A stretch of DNA of 64,000 bases, from positions 7,688,001 through 7,752,000 of the forward strand of contig OX387612.1 in the NCBI GenBank assembly GCA_947568835.1. Direction: 5' to 3'. This DNA is from Protonemura montana (lineage: Eukaryota > Arthropoda > Insecta > Plecoptera > Nemouridae). Positions 38,901 through 46,025 of this stretch are shown one piece after another (position 1 is the stretch's first letter; each line of letters opens with the position of its first letter). Under the pieces are notes generated by a model. It did no database searches, was not told the origin of the DNA, and saw only the letters and a list, made by a program, of their open reading frames with translations. Position numbers and translations under genes: made by a program.

Positions 38901-39648
38901 TGGTGCTGTTGGACAGGAGCAGCCAACACAGTGTGTCAAAGTGACAAGGCTAAGCAGTGGCCGGTCCTTGGTGCTGTTGAACAGGAGCAGCCAACACAGT
39001 GTGTCAAAGGGACAAGGCTAAGCGGTGGCCGGTCCTTGGTGCTGTTGGACAGGAGCAGCCAACACAGTGTGTCAAAGAGACAAGGCTAAGCGGTGGCCGG
39101 TCCTTGGTGCTGTTGGACAGGAGCAGCTAACACAGTGTGTCAAAGTGACAAGGCTAAGCGGTGGCCGGATCTTGGGGCTGTTGGACAGGAGCAGCCAACA
39201 CAGTGTGTCAAAGGGACAAGACTAAGCGGTGGCCGGTCCTTGGTGCTGTTGGACAGGAGCAGACTGCGTGCCAGCACCGGATTCACCCTTACCTCCCTGC
39301 CATGCCAGACTAGCTCCGTTACTCACCTACACACCAACTGACTCCCCTGTACTCGATGAAGGTGCCGAGTGCGAACTCCTCCATCGCTCCCGAACCTGCC
39401 ACGAGGCTGTCTCCCATGCCTCCGATGACGTCGATATCGCCTGGACGGAGGGAATGGACGCTTGTGGGACGCCGTTCTGAGCGCCGGATCGTGGAGGCGT
39501 TGAGACACGGGAATGAGGCTGTCTCGGGGAAGGGAAGCTGCTTGCGGACCCTGTCTTTAAACCCTGGGTAAGAGATTTGAGCGTCGTTGGTCGAGAAGAT
39601 TGAGACCACGAGGATCACGATCACGGTGTTGATAGAGGTTGATGACAT
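14794..39648 (-). CDS. PLB1: Gene A: secreted phospholipase B1-like GDSL lipase (6 exons)
   Basis: Joined exons 39327-39648, 32839-33065, 25592-25751, 19272-19423, 15732-15900 and 14794-14960 give 398 codons plus TGA with no frame break; every junction has GT-AG and matching phase (1,0,1,0,1). The product starts with a hydrophobic signal peptide (about residues 1-23) and carries the SGNH/GDSL blocks: GGMGDSL (nucleophile Ser81), RGVSW (about 101-105), FFGAND (Asn192) and DCFHFSQKGHA (Asp332, His335). Family knowledge: PLB1 enzymes remove both acyl chains from phospholipids. Vertebrate PLB1 has four tandem domains and a membrane anchor; this is one domain of about 400 residues with no C-terminal membrane segment, so it is inferred to be secreted. 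The introns hold SINEs, MITEs and minisatellites. The start is the Met that precedes the signal peptide. Gene B is a tandem paralogue. Untranslated ends and promoter were not identified. Confidence 0.88.
15030..15612. repeat. 20-bp minisatellite, about 29 copies, gene A intron 5
   Basis: The unit is CTTGGTCTCGGTCTTGCCTA with variants at the GG/AG/TG position. It makes up about 580 of the 771 bp of the intron between the catalytic His exon and the last exon. Long open frames on the + strand through here are only repeat translation. Confidence 0.95.
15732..15900 (-). CDS. PLB1: Gene A exon 5: catalytic Asp/His block
   Basis: 169 nt between acceptor CATTGCAG and donor GTAAGG, phase 0 to phase 1. 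It encodes VNSGRYDTKKDFTVEIQPF and ends with THDCFHFSQKGHAL, which holds Asp332 and His335 of the catalytic triad. The length equals gene B exon 6. Confidence 0.93.
15920..15962. repeat. (AAAT)n microsatellite
   Basis: TAAATAAATAAATAATAAAT and related runs lie directly upstream of gene A exon 5 (minus strand), about 20 bp from its acceptor. On the transcribed strand this is a T-rich tract that may serve as part of the polypyrimidine region. Confidence 0.8.
15985..16885. repeat. 70-bp minisatellite with unique head, copy 2
   Basis: The same head as at 14.3 kb (TCAGTAACGCTTCATGCAAT) and about ten 70-bp units, same orientation. Blocks of units recur in a higher-order pattern: variants AGTCGTATTA, TAATGCCACC and TTGGGGTTAT repeat in the same order about 210 bp apart. 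It lies in gene A intron 4. Confidence 0.92.
17555..17680. repeat. Repeat fragment with GACGTTTCGGTGAGC core
   Basis: Contains GGTCTCGACGTTTCGGTGAG, and 60 bp on, CTACTGAAGATGGCGAGTCC. Both motifs are typical of Penelope-like or hammerhead-bearing repeats, but here the two halves face each other. It shares the inverse of GACC..CTTTTTAAGGC with the repeat at 47.8 kb. Confidence 0.5.
18275..18605 (-). mobile_element. 5S-type SINE, gene A intron 4
   Basis: Tail (GATTGATTGATTTTTAGGGT, TAAACGACGCATA) to body (GGACCAGCGGCTTAACGCCA) to head edge (CTCTCCCGAACAGAACAG), minus strand. The 5S part is lost. It faces the + copy 250 bp away. Confidence 0.83.
18840..19250 (+). mobile_element. 5S-type SINE, near full length, gene A intron 4
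   Basis: The 5S-derived head GAGATCACCGAAGTTAAGTA, one 91-bp unit, the body TTGTACCGTGCTTTGGAAGG and the tail AACAGTGCGTCGTTCAAT. It ends about 20 bp from gene A exon 4. Confidence 0.86.
19272..19423 (-). CDS. PLB1: Gene A exon 4: cysteine-containing linker
   Basis: 152 nt between acceptor CTTCTTCCAG and donor GTAAAC, phase 1 to phase 0. It encodes DVSVSVRVKRSLACRLLHRL, then FCSCF and a helix ending QAEQDL. It is too diverged to find by open-reading-frame length; it is supported by exact phase fit, its place in exon order, and the C-x-C motif that matches CPC in gene B exon 5. Confidence 0.8.
19480..19815. mobile_element. MITE of the GCAAACGAGCCGGCAACACG family, gene A intron 3
   Basis: Left end AACTGTTCAGAGCGAAAGAT, GGCCG; right end GTTACCGGCTCGTTTGCTCA, GCAGATAG. 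Body markers: TACCGTCGTACGAAATTTTA, GACTGGTTTACGCTCAATTT, CCGCAAGCGCCATCTGG-like. Both ends recall the family inverted terminus GTTAAACTTTCTGC. No coding capacity. Confidence 0.68.
19816..21469. other. Gene A intron 3 sequence, unassigned
   Basis: AT-rich, no open frame of interest. Probably old, decayed repeats. Confidence 0.55.
21470..21690 (-). mobile_element. tRNA-SINE family body without tRNA part, gene A intron 3
   Basis: AAATTGCGAACGCTTGCAAT, GCCCGGGGTATTT and the flanks TTTAGTGTATTTGATGAGAA, AAGAGGCTGTAAATATTCAC match the tRNA-derived repeats at 45, 61.8 and 62.7 kb; the tRNA-like segment itself is lost. Confidence 0.6.
22005..22178. mobile_element. Hairpin MITE of the AAATTTCCCGACGTTTCG family
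   Basis: Near-perfect inverted repeat: AACTATTTGAAATGGGTTTT..CTAAGTAAAGGACAACTAAATTTCCC is repeated in inverse after a short centre. The right half continues to a family end (AGACATGAGTCTAAAAACC). The centre holds TTACGAAACGTCGGG, the motif discussed as hammerhead-like. It lies in gene A intron 3. Confidence 0.7.
22180..23114. other. Gene A intron 3 sequence, unassigned
   Basis: Two overlapping 60-80-codon frames on opposite strands at 22.7-22.98 kb have no recognisable domain. Confidence 0.5.
23115..23402. mobile_element. Repeat with GACGTTTCG core and inverted ends
   Basis: The left half matches the hairpin MITE (TTTGAAATGGGTTTTGAATG, then the CCCGACGTTTCGTAAC core). The right half ends in the inverse (CTTAGCATTCAAAACCCCAT, ATGAGTCTAAAAACCA). 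Between them is a spacer of about 110 bp shared with copies at 28.3 and 54.5 kb. It could be a MITE or a fragment of a Penelope-like element. Confidence 0.65.
23403..25591. other. Gene A intron 3 sequence, largely unassigned
   Basis: Apart from the 5S fragment at 24.4 kb, there is only a GC-rich island at about 23960-24150 (GGGCCCGGGGGCGGTCGTCG), which contrasts with the AT-rich surroundings but shows no known feature. Confidence 0.5.
24420..24550 (-). mobile_element. 5S-derived SINE head only
   Basis: CTAACTTTCATCCCTGCAAC, then GCAGTGTTGCTTAACTTCTG and GATCTCATGAGAAC: one head unit in inverse, in gene A intron 3. Body and tail are absent. Confidence 0.75.
25592..25751 (-). CDS. PLB1: Gene A exon 3: GxND oxyanion block
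   Basis: 160 nt between acceptor TTTTTCAG and donor GTGAGA, phase 0 to phase 1. It encodes MVTLFFGANDLCSGQCYN, where Asn192 is the block III oxyanion residue, and a helix ending in YVNLVPAL. The same length and phases occur in gene B. An 87-bp minisatellite begins about 40 bp upstream of the acceptor. Confidence 0.92.
25790..26135. repeat. 87-bp minisatellite, about 4 copies
   Basis: The unit contains GATGAACTGCCCGATGCCGG, GTTACTTGTTTTAGATTGCC and CTTGTTTCACCCACCCATTA. It is in gene A intron 2 next to the exon 3 acceptor. A diverged single piece (CCTTGTTTCACCAATCCACT) is at about 25187. A 125-codon minus-strand frame across it is repeat translation. Confidence 0.9.
26275..26425. mobile_element. 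Half copy of the GCAAACGAG MITE family
   Basis: CATGCATCGATATTTTGAGT, GACCGCAAGCGCCATCTGGT, CGTTACCACGTGTTGCAGTC, CGTTTGCTCAGCAGAAAG: the right half of the MITE, in gene A intron 2. Confidence 0.65.
27028..27112. mobile_element. Terminal fragment of the GACTCATGTCTAC repeat
   Basis: GGTTTTTAGACTCATGTCTA, CTTAGCACTAGTTTTAACAA and GTTTCAAATAGTTTTTGTTA match the ends of the copies at 22-23 kb and 28.2 kb; the core is absent. A diverged relative lies at about 30375-30540. Confidence 0.55.
28225..28450. mobile_element. One-ended copy of the GACGTTTCG-core repeat
   Basis: It starts with GGTTTTTAGACTCATGTCTA and runs through the GGGTTTTGAATGCTAAGTAA block, the CCCGACGTTTCGTAAC core and the shared spacer to CTAAATGCATC. 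The right inverted end is missing. It lies in gene A intron 2. Confidence 0.65.
30034..30193. repeat. 160-bp inverted repeat (72-bp arms)
   Basis: The arms 30034-30105 and 30121-30193 are near-perfect inverses: TTTATGATGTGTTTTCCGGT at left against ACCGGAAAAACACATCATAA at right, with a shared CTAGAAAGGGTCTCACGTGA core. The spacer is 15 bp. It is a hairpin-type MITE or a palindromic duplication in gene A intron 2. Confidence 0.8.
30615..30890 (+). mobile_element. 5S-type SINE, body and tail, gene A intron 2
   Basis: Starts CACCTCTCGACAGCATGGAT, then GTACCGTCCTTCGGAAGGGA, CGTTAAGCCGGTGGTCC, and the tail CATTACGTCGTTAAACCCC. The 5S head is missing. Confidence 0.85.
31480..31690 (-). mobile_element. 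tRNA-derived SINE-like repeat, gene A intron 2
   Basis: Inverse tRNA-like part about 31499-31575: GACTCGAACCCGATATCCGC, CTGTCGCGGGTGTTACCCTA, TTGAGCTAATTGGACA. Followed by TTGATAAGAATGATGGAT, as in the other copies. Confidence 0.7.
31930..32218 (-). repeat. Tandem 5S-derived head units (92-bp period, about 3)
   Basis: Each unit in inverse reads GTGATCACCCATCCAATACC, TGACCCAGCCCTGTGTTGCT, TAACTTTAGTGATCTCACGA, GGACCGGAGTTTCCAACA. These include the 5' flank of the head (TTGGAAACTCCGGTCC) and lack the AGAGGTTGGA part, so the unit boundaries differ from the 91-bp arrays at 2.3 and 4.6 kb. Confidence 0.82.
32839..33065 (-). CDS. PLB1: Gene A exon 2: TWRQYLTLPNIL region
   Basis: 227 nt between acceptor TTTTTCCAG and donor GTACAA. 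It encodes residues 108-183 with the shared block TWRQYLTLPNILKEFNP, followed by a divergent stretch (FFERNSGLNVAF) where gene B reads ALTWQKAAQFNVAE. It ends in phase 0 with DWK, as in gene B. The length is identical to the gene B counterpart. Confidence 0.9.
33249..34097. mobile_element. Foldback element, copy 1, with 47-bp direct repeats in its ends
   Basis: The left side is about nine copies of a 47-bp unit (CCGTTGAGTGTGCAGGTTAT...). Then come inverted arms of about 140 bp (about 33675-33815 and 33870-34010, both with GTGAAAGATGGCCGCC / GGCGGCCATCTTTCAC) around a short loop, then about two inverted copies of the 47-bp unit. Long inverted ends made of tandem repeats are the hallmark of foldback elements. 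It sits in gene A intron 1. No transposase was seen. Confidence 0.8.
34120..34385. mobile_element. GCAAACGAG-family MITE copy next to foldback element
   Basis: AATATCTTCGCGAAAAACGG, CATTTGAGACTGGTTCACGC, AGCATGTATCGATAGTTTGA, GACGGCCGCAAGCACCATCG, GTTACCACGTGTTGC. It adjoins the foldback element, whose arms share GATGGCCGCC and TGGAGCCA-type motifs, so the two families are related. Confidence 0.65.
35150..35500. mobile_element. GCAAACGAG-family MITE, near complete
   Basis: Left end GTTAATGTTAAACTTTCTGC, TGAGCAAACGAGCCGG; body GCCACACGAAGGCGCTTGCG, ATCGATACATGTTTATCAAT, GTGACGGTAGCTCCATCTAG; right end GTGGCCATTGCAGTAGACAG. Gene A intron 1. Confidence 0.72.
35501..38059. other. Gene A intron 1 sequence, unassigned
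   Basis: AT-rich, poly-A/T runs, no recognised repeat or coding region. Confidence 0.55.
38060..38290. mobile_element. GCAAACGAG-family MITE, left half, gene A intron 1
   Basis: GTTAAACCTTTCTGCCGAGC, AAACGAGGCCGGCAACACGT, GATGGCGCTTGCTGCCATCC, ATCGATTCGTGTTCACTAAT. The right half is replaced by unrelated sequence. Confidence 0.65.
38488..39275. repeat. 68-bp minisatellite derived from a SINE, about 11.5 copies
   Basis: The unit is TCCTTGGTGCTGTTGGACAG, GAGCAGCCAACACAGTGTGT, then CAAAGGGACAAGGCTAAGCG and GTGGCCGG. The part GCGGTGGCCGGTCCTTGGTG..GACAGGAGCAG matches the SINE segment GCCGGTGGTCCCCTTGGTGC..GACAGGAGTAG. After the last unit the sequence runs on into SINE tail (TGCGTGCCAGCACCGGATTC). 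It lies in gene A intron 1, 50 bp from exon 1. Confidence 0.9.
39327..39648 (-). CDS. PLB1: Gene A exon 1: signal peptide and GDSL block
   Basis: 322 nt from ATG (39648-39646) to the donor GTGAGT, ending in phase 1. It encodes the signal peptide, a Cys-containing linker and the nucleophile block DIDVIGGMGDSL. The RPTSVH..RPGDIDVIGG stretch is shared with gene B exon 2, but here it is fused directly to the signal peptide, whereas gene B has an intron between them. The 68-bp minisatellite lies just inside intron 1. Confidence 0.87.
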
Positions 39649-41189
39649 CTTTGGTTTGGTTTTTTTTTGCGACTTTTGCTAAAAAACCTTTTTTAGATCG
39701 TTTTTAATACGATTACAACCTTTTTTTGTAAAGTCTTTGCTTGAAATCGTGTTTTTTATATGATTTATCACAGAAAACTTTAAAAATTGATTGATTTTAA
39801 GCAAAAAATTGTCAATTTACACTGTTAGCACGCCTGTTTGAATTTTGTCTACAATTTTTTTAGTCACTGTTTTCGACGCACTTTGATAAACATTATTACC
39901 AGTCCTTTAATTCCTACGCTGGACACCAAAAAGTCTCAGAAATTACTGCCGATGATGATGATTACATGATTTTACCTGTACGATAGACAGGTAATTAGAT
40001 TTTTAATTAATCGTTATCCAATTAGCGATACAATTATTAACTAAATAAAATTTTTCGCATCTAATCAAAAAATTCACACGCATTGAAATCTCTTCCGAAA
40101 ATTTGAAATTATTTCGAGTTTTAGTAAAAATTCACCGCCTTCGTGATGCGATTTCCGAGAAAGTCTTTGCTGGTGCGTTGGCTTTCTTTCTGAAACAAAA
40201 GTCAGTTTTGTAAATAAACTGTCAAATGGAGAAACAAGACAAGCAGTGACAAGAAGTTAACAAATCTATTAAATAAAAATGTTGAGATAGGACAAATAAC
40301 AAAACGAACGGCAAAATATCTAGCTAAAAGTGCATTAAACGGTTAGAGCACATTTGCAGATGCAGTTTCAAACAGTAAGTATAATCGTGCATTGTCATCT
40401 GATGCATTTCTACGGCGTTTAAATGCACAATCGACAGAATACTACGAGCTTTGTGGTTGGAATAGGCTACTGAAAACTGTAATCGTGTCTTAGAAAATAT
40501 CATCTCTCTCTTAAGATGATTCTTCAAAGGTCTTCAGTGATTTTCATACCAGACACGACTTTACTGATTGCATACATCAGGCATAATTGGTTTTTGTTAC
40601 GTTTAAAGCTCAAGCTCAAAGCCAGCTCAAGAAAAAAATTTAAATATAGGTTTTTTTTTTTTTGTTAAAGCAAATTTAAATCTTAATAAAAATTTTATTT
40701 ACTTTGAAATTGAAAACAAAAATGTCACATATCATTTCACGTGGACCTAATAACCTCCAACAACTCGGCTAACTATTGTTTTATTTTAAAAAAATGCGTA
40801 AAGCAAAAAATAATTCACACCGTTGCCTTAACCAAAAAAAAAAATGCTGTCACATTCGTTTTTAATGCAAGAAAAAAATCGGGTAAAAAAAGAGAAATCT
40901 TTTTGGCTGGATCTCCTTAATTACGGATGCACTTGATATGGACTCTTACCTGCCTATCGACGGCCAGCCTTGTTTCGAGTGTGTTTATCCGTACACGTGT
41001 TACCTGGCGGAACTTTCCACCGAGACTGAGCCGCACCGTCGACCTGTACCTCGCACACGACGCTTACACAAAAATACACACATGCTTCGTCTAGCATTGC
41101 TTCATCTATCAATTCTGAGGGGGAAATATAGTGACGTCATCAGGGTCTTTCAAATATGATTGATTTCTAGTGTTCACGGGCAACGAACA
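39649..41189. other. Upstream region of gene A
   Basis: Should contain the gene A promoter and any 5' UTR. It is AT-rich with long A/T runs; no TATA or initiator could be assigned with confidence. Confidence 0.4.
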
Positions 41190-41570
41190 CTGCTATTACT
41201 CTAATGGCGTCGGTAGAAGAGTGGGTGATGATAAACCTAGCCTCAGATTAGACATAAAGGGAGAAGATGAACCCGGTGCTGGTACGTAGCCTACTTCTGT
41301 TGAAGAGCACCAAGGGGACCACCGGCTTAGCGTCCCTTCCGAAGGACGGTACAACTCGAACAGCAGGATTCTTTCACAAATCCATGCTGTCGAGAGGTTG
41401 ATAAGCAAGGTGAATGAAGTTGCTGTACTAACTTTCATCCCTCCAACCTCTCTACCGAACAGAACTGATCATGTGTATGATGGTCACCCATCCAATACCT
41501 GACTCAGTGCAGTATTGCTTAGCTTTGATGATCTCACGTGTAACGCCAAACCGTTCGGTCGAAATCGGTC
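41190..41570 (-). mobile_element. 5S-headed SINE, full length
   Basis: Tail edge (TAATGGCGTCGGTAGAAGAG), body (GACCACCGGCTTAGCGTCCC), head (CATCCCTCCAACCTCTCTAC to GATGATCTCACG). Minus strand, in the spacer between genes A and B. Confidence 0.85.
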
Positions 41571-41734
41571 CAATCGGAAAAAATCAAGCAACATCAAAAC
41601 CCCTGGCGGCCAAAATAAGAATTGGTTTCATATGAAGAACCATTCTTTAGTAGACCTGCTGCAAGATACATTTTGGGGAATAAATCAAATTCTGGATGCA
41701 ACCAATATCAATTTAGTCCCGGTAGGTTAAGAAG

Positions 41735-42025
41735 GTAATTTTTAGACGCGCTGTCAGGTGTATCAGCATCTGCCTGGCTACCAAACGCTGAATCTACCAT
41801 TGATCCTTCTATGCTAGGCCATGATATACCCGTGGTAACATAAGATAGCAGATTTAAGAAGCTCTGTCCGGCGATCTCAGCATCTCCATGGCTACCAAAC
41901 GTTGAATCTACCATTGAACCTCCTATGCTAGGCCATGATATACCCGTGGTAACATAAGATAGCAGATTTAAGAAGCTCTGTCCGGCGATCTCAGCATCTC
42001 CATGGCTGCCAAACGTTGAATCTAC

Positions 42026-42029
<4 letters not shown>
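41735..42029. repeat. 114-bp satellite, inverted copy, left part
   Basis: About 2.6 units in the opposite direction to the array at 12.4 kb. It is split from its right part (43598-43835) by the LINE insertion. Confidence 0.92.
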
Positions 42030-42056
<27 letters not shown>

Positions 42057-43597
42057 TGCTTTTATTGTAACAATTGACCAAATAAATGGTATGATACTTG
42101 TCAGCATATTTACATGTAAAGTATACATAGCGTAGTGCGACCGATTAATACATAATACATAATACATAATACATACTATCATACACTCATGTCAAAAGAT
42201 AAAAATTGATCAATAGAATAAAATGCATTATTAATAAGAAAGTTTTTTACATCATTTTTAAAAGTATATTCTTTTGATCCTGTCGTCTTTAAAATTGCTA
42301 ATGCTTTATTGTACAGCTTAATGCTTACTAAAATTGGATTTTTTAAATCAAATTTTGATACTTTTTTCTTAGGTTTTAATACGTGACTGTTTCTTGTCAA
42401 GTATGTATGCGTGGCATTACAATCATTTGTCAATTGTTTGTTATCTATAATTAAGCATACAGCACAATATATAAAAATACAAGGCAATGTCAGAATTTGA
42501 AATTTAATAAAATATGGTTTACATGAATCCTTGTAGAACATGCCAGCAGTACAGGGATTTGAGGTGGCTTCAGCTAGGTATCTTATCGCTCTTTTTTGTA
42601 GAGTAAAAAGTCTTTTTGTGTGATGTGATAATCCCCACAATAGTATTCCATATGCTAGTCTTGAATGAAGGTAGGAGTAATATACTAGCTTTGCTGTCGC
42701 TATATCGCAGATTTGCATTAGCCTTTTAATAAGAAAGCAACCAGAGGCAACTTTTTTACAGACAGCATCAATATGTTCTCCCCATTGCAGTTTATTGTCA
42801 ACTATGATACCTAGAAATTTTGTTGTGTTTTGTGGAACAATGCTCTTGTTATTTAGGTAAAGAAGGGGGCTCGATCGAAGGTGATGGTCGTTTTTTGAGT
42901 GAAATTGCAACATAACCGTTTTCTGTTTGTTTAATGATAGTTTGTTTGTGGTTACCCACTCAGAGATTTCTCTAACAGCTAAGTTATTATTATGAGTTTC
43001 GGCAGAACTGTTTGTTTTATCATTTATTAAAAATTGTGTGGTGTCGTCAGCAAAAAGTGTAAGTTGCCCTTGCGTAGTACAAGAAACTATGTCGTTAGTA
43101 TATAAGATAAATAGTAGTGGCGCTATTATAGATCCTTGTGGTACGCCGATATTTGTTATTGCTTCTTTTGAGTAGAAAGGACCATTTGAACTTATGACTT
43201 TTGTAACATAGCACCTATTTAATAAATAGGATTTAACCCAATCATTTGGTAAACCTATTATACCAAAGGTTTTCAGCTTTTCGATTAAAATGTCGTGATT
43301 TACCATGTCAAAAGCTTTTGACAGGTCGTAGAAGACCCCAATGGATGACTTTCCATTACTAAGTGAAGTATACACTTTATTCATGAAACTGAGCATGGCG
43401 GATGTTGTTGATTTACCATTACGAAATCCGTGTTGACACTCTGATATTAGGCTGTATTTATCTAAGAAGTTAATCAATTTGTTGCAAAAACACTTTTCAA
43501 ACAATTTGGAAAAAATGGATAGTATTGCTATCGGTCTATAATTTTGTACTGATTCCCGGCATCCCTTTTTATGCAATGGACTTATTCTTCCATTTAT
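42030..43597 (-). mobile_element. 5'-truncated non-LTR retrotransposon (LINE) with reverse transcriptase
   Basis: A 1.57-kb insertion inside the 114-bp satellite. It ends with an (ATT)n tail (about 42030-42056), which on the minus strand is the element's 3' end. The satellite sequence CCATT is found on both sides (42025-42029 and 43598-43602), consistent with a short target-site duplication. The upstream end cuts into the RT fingers, so the endonuclease and 5' part are missing, as expected from target-primed reverse transcription. It is probably of the Jockey/CR1/L2-like group, judged from RT and C-terminal motifs; the exact clade is not certain. Confidence 0.85.
42179..43597 (-). pseudogene. 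Reverse transcriptase ORF of truncated LINE
   Basis: The reading frame is open from the truncation point to a stop at 42179, about 465 codons after the first possible start. RT motifs in order: QNYRPIAILS, CQHGFRNGKST, DLSKAFDMVNHDI, GVPQGSIIAPLLF, LFADDTT (catalytic FADD), then TTNKLSLNKQKT and KFLGIIVDNKLQW. The C-terminus holds NDVKNFLINNAFYS, typical of this LINE group. No stop or frameshift interrupts the fragment, so the insertion is fairly young. It cannot move by itself because the endonuclease is absent. Confidence 0.9.
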
Positions 43598-43835
43598 CCA
43601 TTGATCCTTCTATGCTAGGCCATGATATACCCGTGGTAACATAAGATAGCAGAATTGAGAAGCTCTGTCAGGCGATCTCAGCATCTCCATGGCTACCAAA
43701 CGTTGAATCTACCATCGAGCCTCCTATGCTAGGCCATGATATACCCGTGGTAACATAAGATAGCAGAATTGAGACGCTCTGTCAGGCGATCTCAGCATCT
43801 CCATGGCTACCAAACGTTGAAACTACCAATGAATC
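43598..43835. repeat. 114-bp satellite, inverted copy, right part
   Basis: About two units continuing the array after the LINE insertion (TGATCCTTCTATGCTAGGCC at the junction). The edge sequence resembles the edge of the array at 12.4 kb. Confidence 0.92.
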
Positions 43836-44629
43836 TCATATGCTTGATAGTTTCTTGTTTTCAAATTTGGCAACGAAAATTACCTTCTTAGCAAAATTGG
43901 AGTATAAAATTGTACGTTTTTTGTGGTTAATTATCCACCTCCAGAAATTAAAAGTCAATGTAGATAATAATAATTTTCATGAGATCAGTCCAGCTGTTCA
44001 CGTATTTAAAAGATATTTCAGATAAAGTATTAAATACGGTGAAATACCTGTATGGAGCTATGCGACCAGTCCAGCTTGCTTGTGTTTCCTGGTCTAACTG
44101 GCAGAACACCGCTGTAACGAGTTCCATAATAATCTCATGTATATCACTTACACGTACTGAATTTAGATATAGTTACCTACGTATTGGCTGGAAACTATTA
44201 AATCACCACCGGTCAGCTTGCCAGAAATAGCTAAAAATACACTAGACAAAGTTACTGGATTGAAAGTACCACAATATCCTGATTATGAACACTGATCCTG
44301 AAGAATTAGAAAGATTTCTAGAGCATCCTTAAGAATCCTGAAGCATCCTTCAACATCTTTTAGTGACTCTGAATCAGTATTTATTCATCAAATTAAGTTT
44401 CAGCGATACTGGCATTGTATTACAATTCAGAAATACAGAAAAAGAGAAAATTGATTTTAAGTTTTCATATTTTAAACGAAGATTGGCAAATATTGACAGC
44501 TAAAAAATGTATTATGCGTAATGTCACAAAACAGTTTCTTTTTCAGTTATTTATCATAAAAAAATATTTTCAAATTTCAAAATTAGCAATACAAGCATAG
44601 AGTCTGAAGGTATTGCCAGAAGGCCAGCG

Positions 44630-44810
44630 CTAATTTTTTGCTTTCTGCTGAACAAACGAGCTGACAACACGATGTAACGGAAAGTTTATCCCGATGTTGC
44701 TTACGGAAACTAGAATTATAATTCCTTTACACTCGAAGCGACGGTGACTCAATCAAATACGATCAACCATTTTGTTGGTAAAATTAGCGCAACGGTAGAC
44801 CATAGTTATT
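44630..44810. mobile_element. GCAAACGAG-family MITE, internally deleted
   Basis: TTGCTTTCTGCTGAACAAAC, GAGCTGACAACACGATGTAA, then a jump to CTCGAAGCGACGGTGACTCA and AACCATTTTGTTGG. The middle is missing. Confidence 0.58.
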
Positions 44811-44984
44811 TCAAGCTTGATTTCTGACAAACTTTCGAATAAAACTTGGAAATTTTGTTAGTATATAAATACGAAAATTTACTCTTTAAGTATGGCGTTT
44901 GTTAACGTAACATTTCTGTGTAAACGATTGACTTAAAAAAATATCCCTAATCGTTTTGGCATGTTCAATAATTACAAAATTAGG

Positions 44985-45225
44985 ATGAAATCTTATTTAA
45001 ATTGCAAACGCTTGCAATGCGCGGGGAATTTTAGTATTAACAACACTATAAACGTCTCAAAAATTGATGCCCAAACGCATGTCATTCTCATCAAATACAC
45101 TAGAATCGTCTCAAAAAGCCAGTGTCCAGGTAGCTCAATGGTTGAGAGCAACACCCGCGATAGGTGAAGATCGGGGTTCGAGTCCACGTTTGGGCATCAA
45201 GTTTTGAGACGGTTGTAGTGTAATA
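44985..45225 (+). mobile_element. tRNA-derived SINE-like repeat
   Basis: A tRNA-like part (about 45118-45196) has A-box-like TAGCTCAATGGTTGAGAGCA and B-box GGGGTTCGAGTCC, ending GTTTGGGCATC. Before it comes ATTGCAAACGCTTGCAATGC GCGGGG, a block shared by all copies in the window. The body is flanked by AAAATTGATGCCCAAAC and GTTTTGAGACGGTTGTAGTG. Confidence 0.75.
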
Positions 45226-45699
45226 GTAATAAAATTACAAAATTACTTCAAGGAACATATTTACAACATCAATTACCCTGTGTAAAAATTGTAATTCATT
45301 TTTGTCTTTAAATATGGGTCAGTCACCTTAATTTTGGGCGTTTCACTAAAAAAAAGGCGTAGCACAAAACTACATCCCATTTCGTTAAACCATTTCCAAG
45401 AGAACTGGAAAAAGTTTCATTTATAACAAACAAAAATTGGCGCTATGAACGAAATTATAGCCAATTACCAAAAATCCGTACTCAGCCGGGGTACAACCAC
45501 CAATAATTATCAACGCATCATTTCTACGCATAATTTCTTCGCGTTGCGTGATGTGTTACGCACGCCTAGTCGAACTACATTTGACGCAATTCTCTAGCAT
45601 AACGCACAACGCGCAACGCGCAACACGCAAGATGTCGCATCAGTCCAAGTTTGGTGGCCACAATCGACTCAAGCACAACGTCATAATCTCAAATTTACA

Positions 45700-46025
45700 G
45701 TTCAATTGATTGATTGTGGTGTTTAACGACGCACTGTTTTGACATCTGGCCATGTGGCACTGGTCTAATGGCGTCGGTGAATGGGTGGATGATGATGAGG
45801 ATGATGATAAACCTAACATAGCCTAGAAGCGAGGAGGGGAAACCAGGTGCCTGCAAAAAGCCTACTTCTGTCGAAGAGCACCAAGGGGACCACCGGCTTA
45901 ACGTCCCTTCCGAAGGACGGTACAACGAGAACAACAGGATTCCTCCACAAATCCATGCTGTCGAGAGGTTGATAAGCAAGGCGAATGAAGTTGCTGTACT
46001 AACTTTCATCCCTCCAACCTCCCTC
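45700..46025 (-). mobile_element. 5S-type SINE, left member of an inverted pair
   Basis: Starts with the tail GATTGATTGTGGTGTTTAAC, GACGCACTG and ends at the head edge CATCCCTCCAACCTCCCTCC, directly joined to the next SINE in the opposite direction. Confidence 0.85.

Noticed and set aside
39319..39571. Frames on + strand and second minus frame over gene A exon 1
   Set aside because: Shadows of the real exon in other frames; they lack family motifs and splice consistency.
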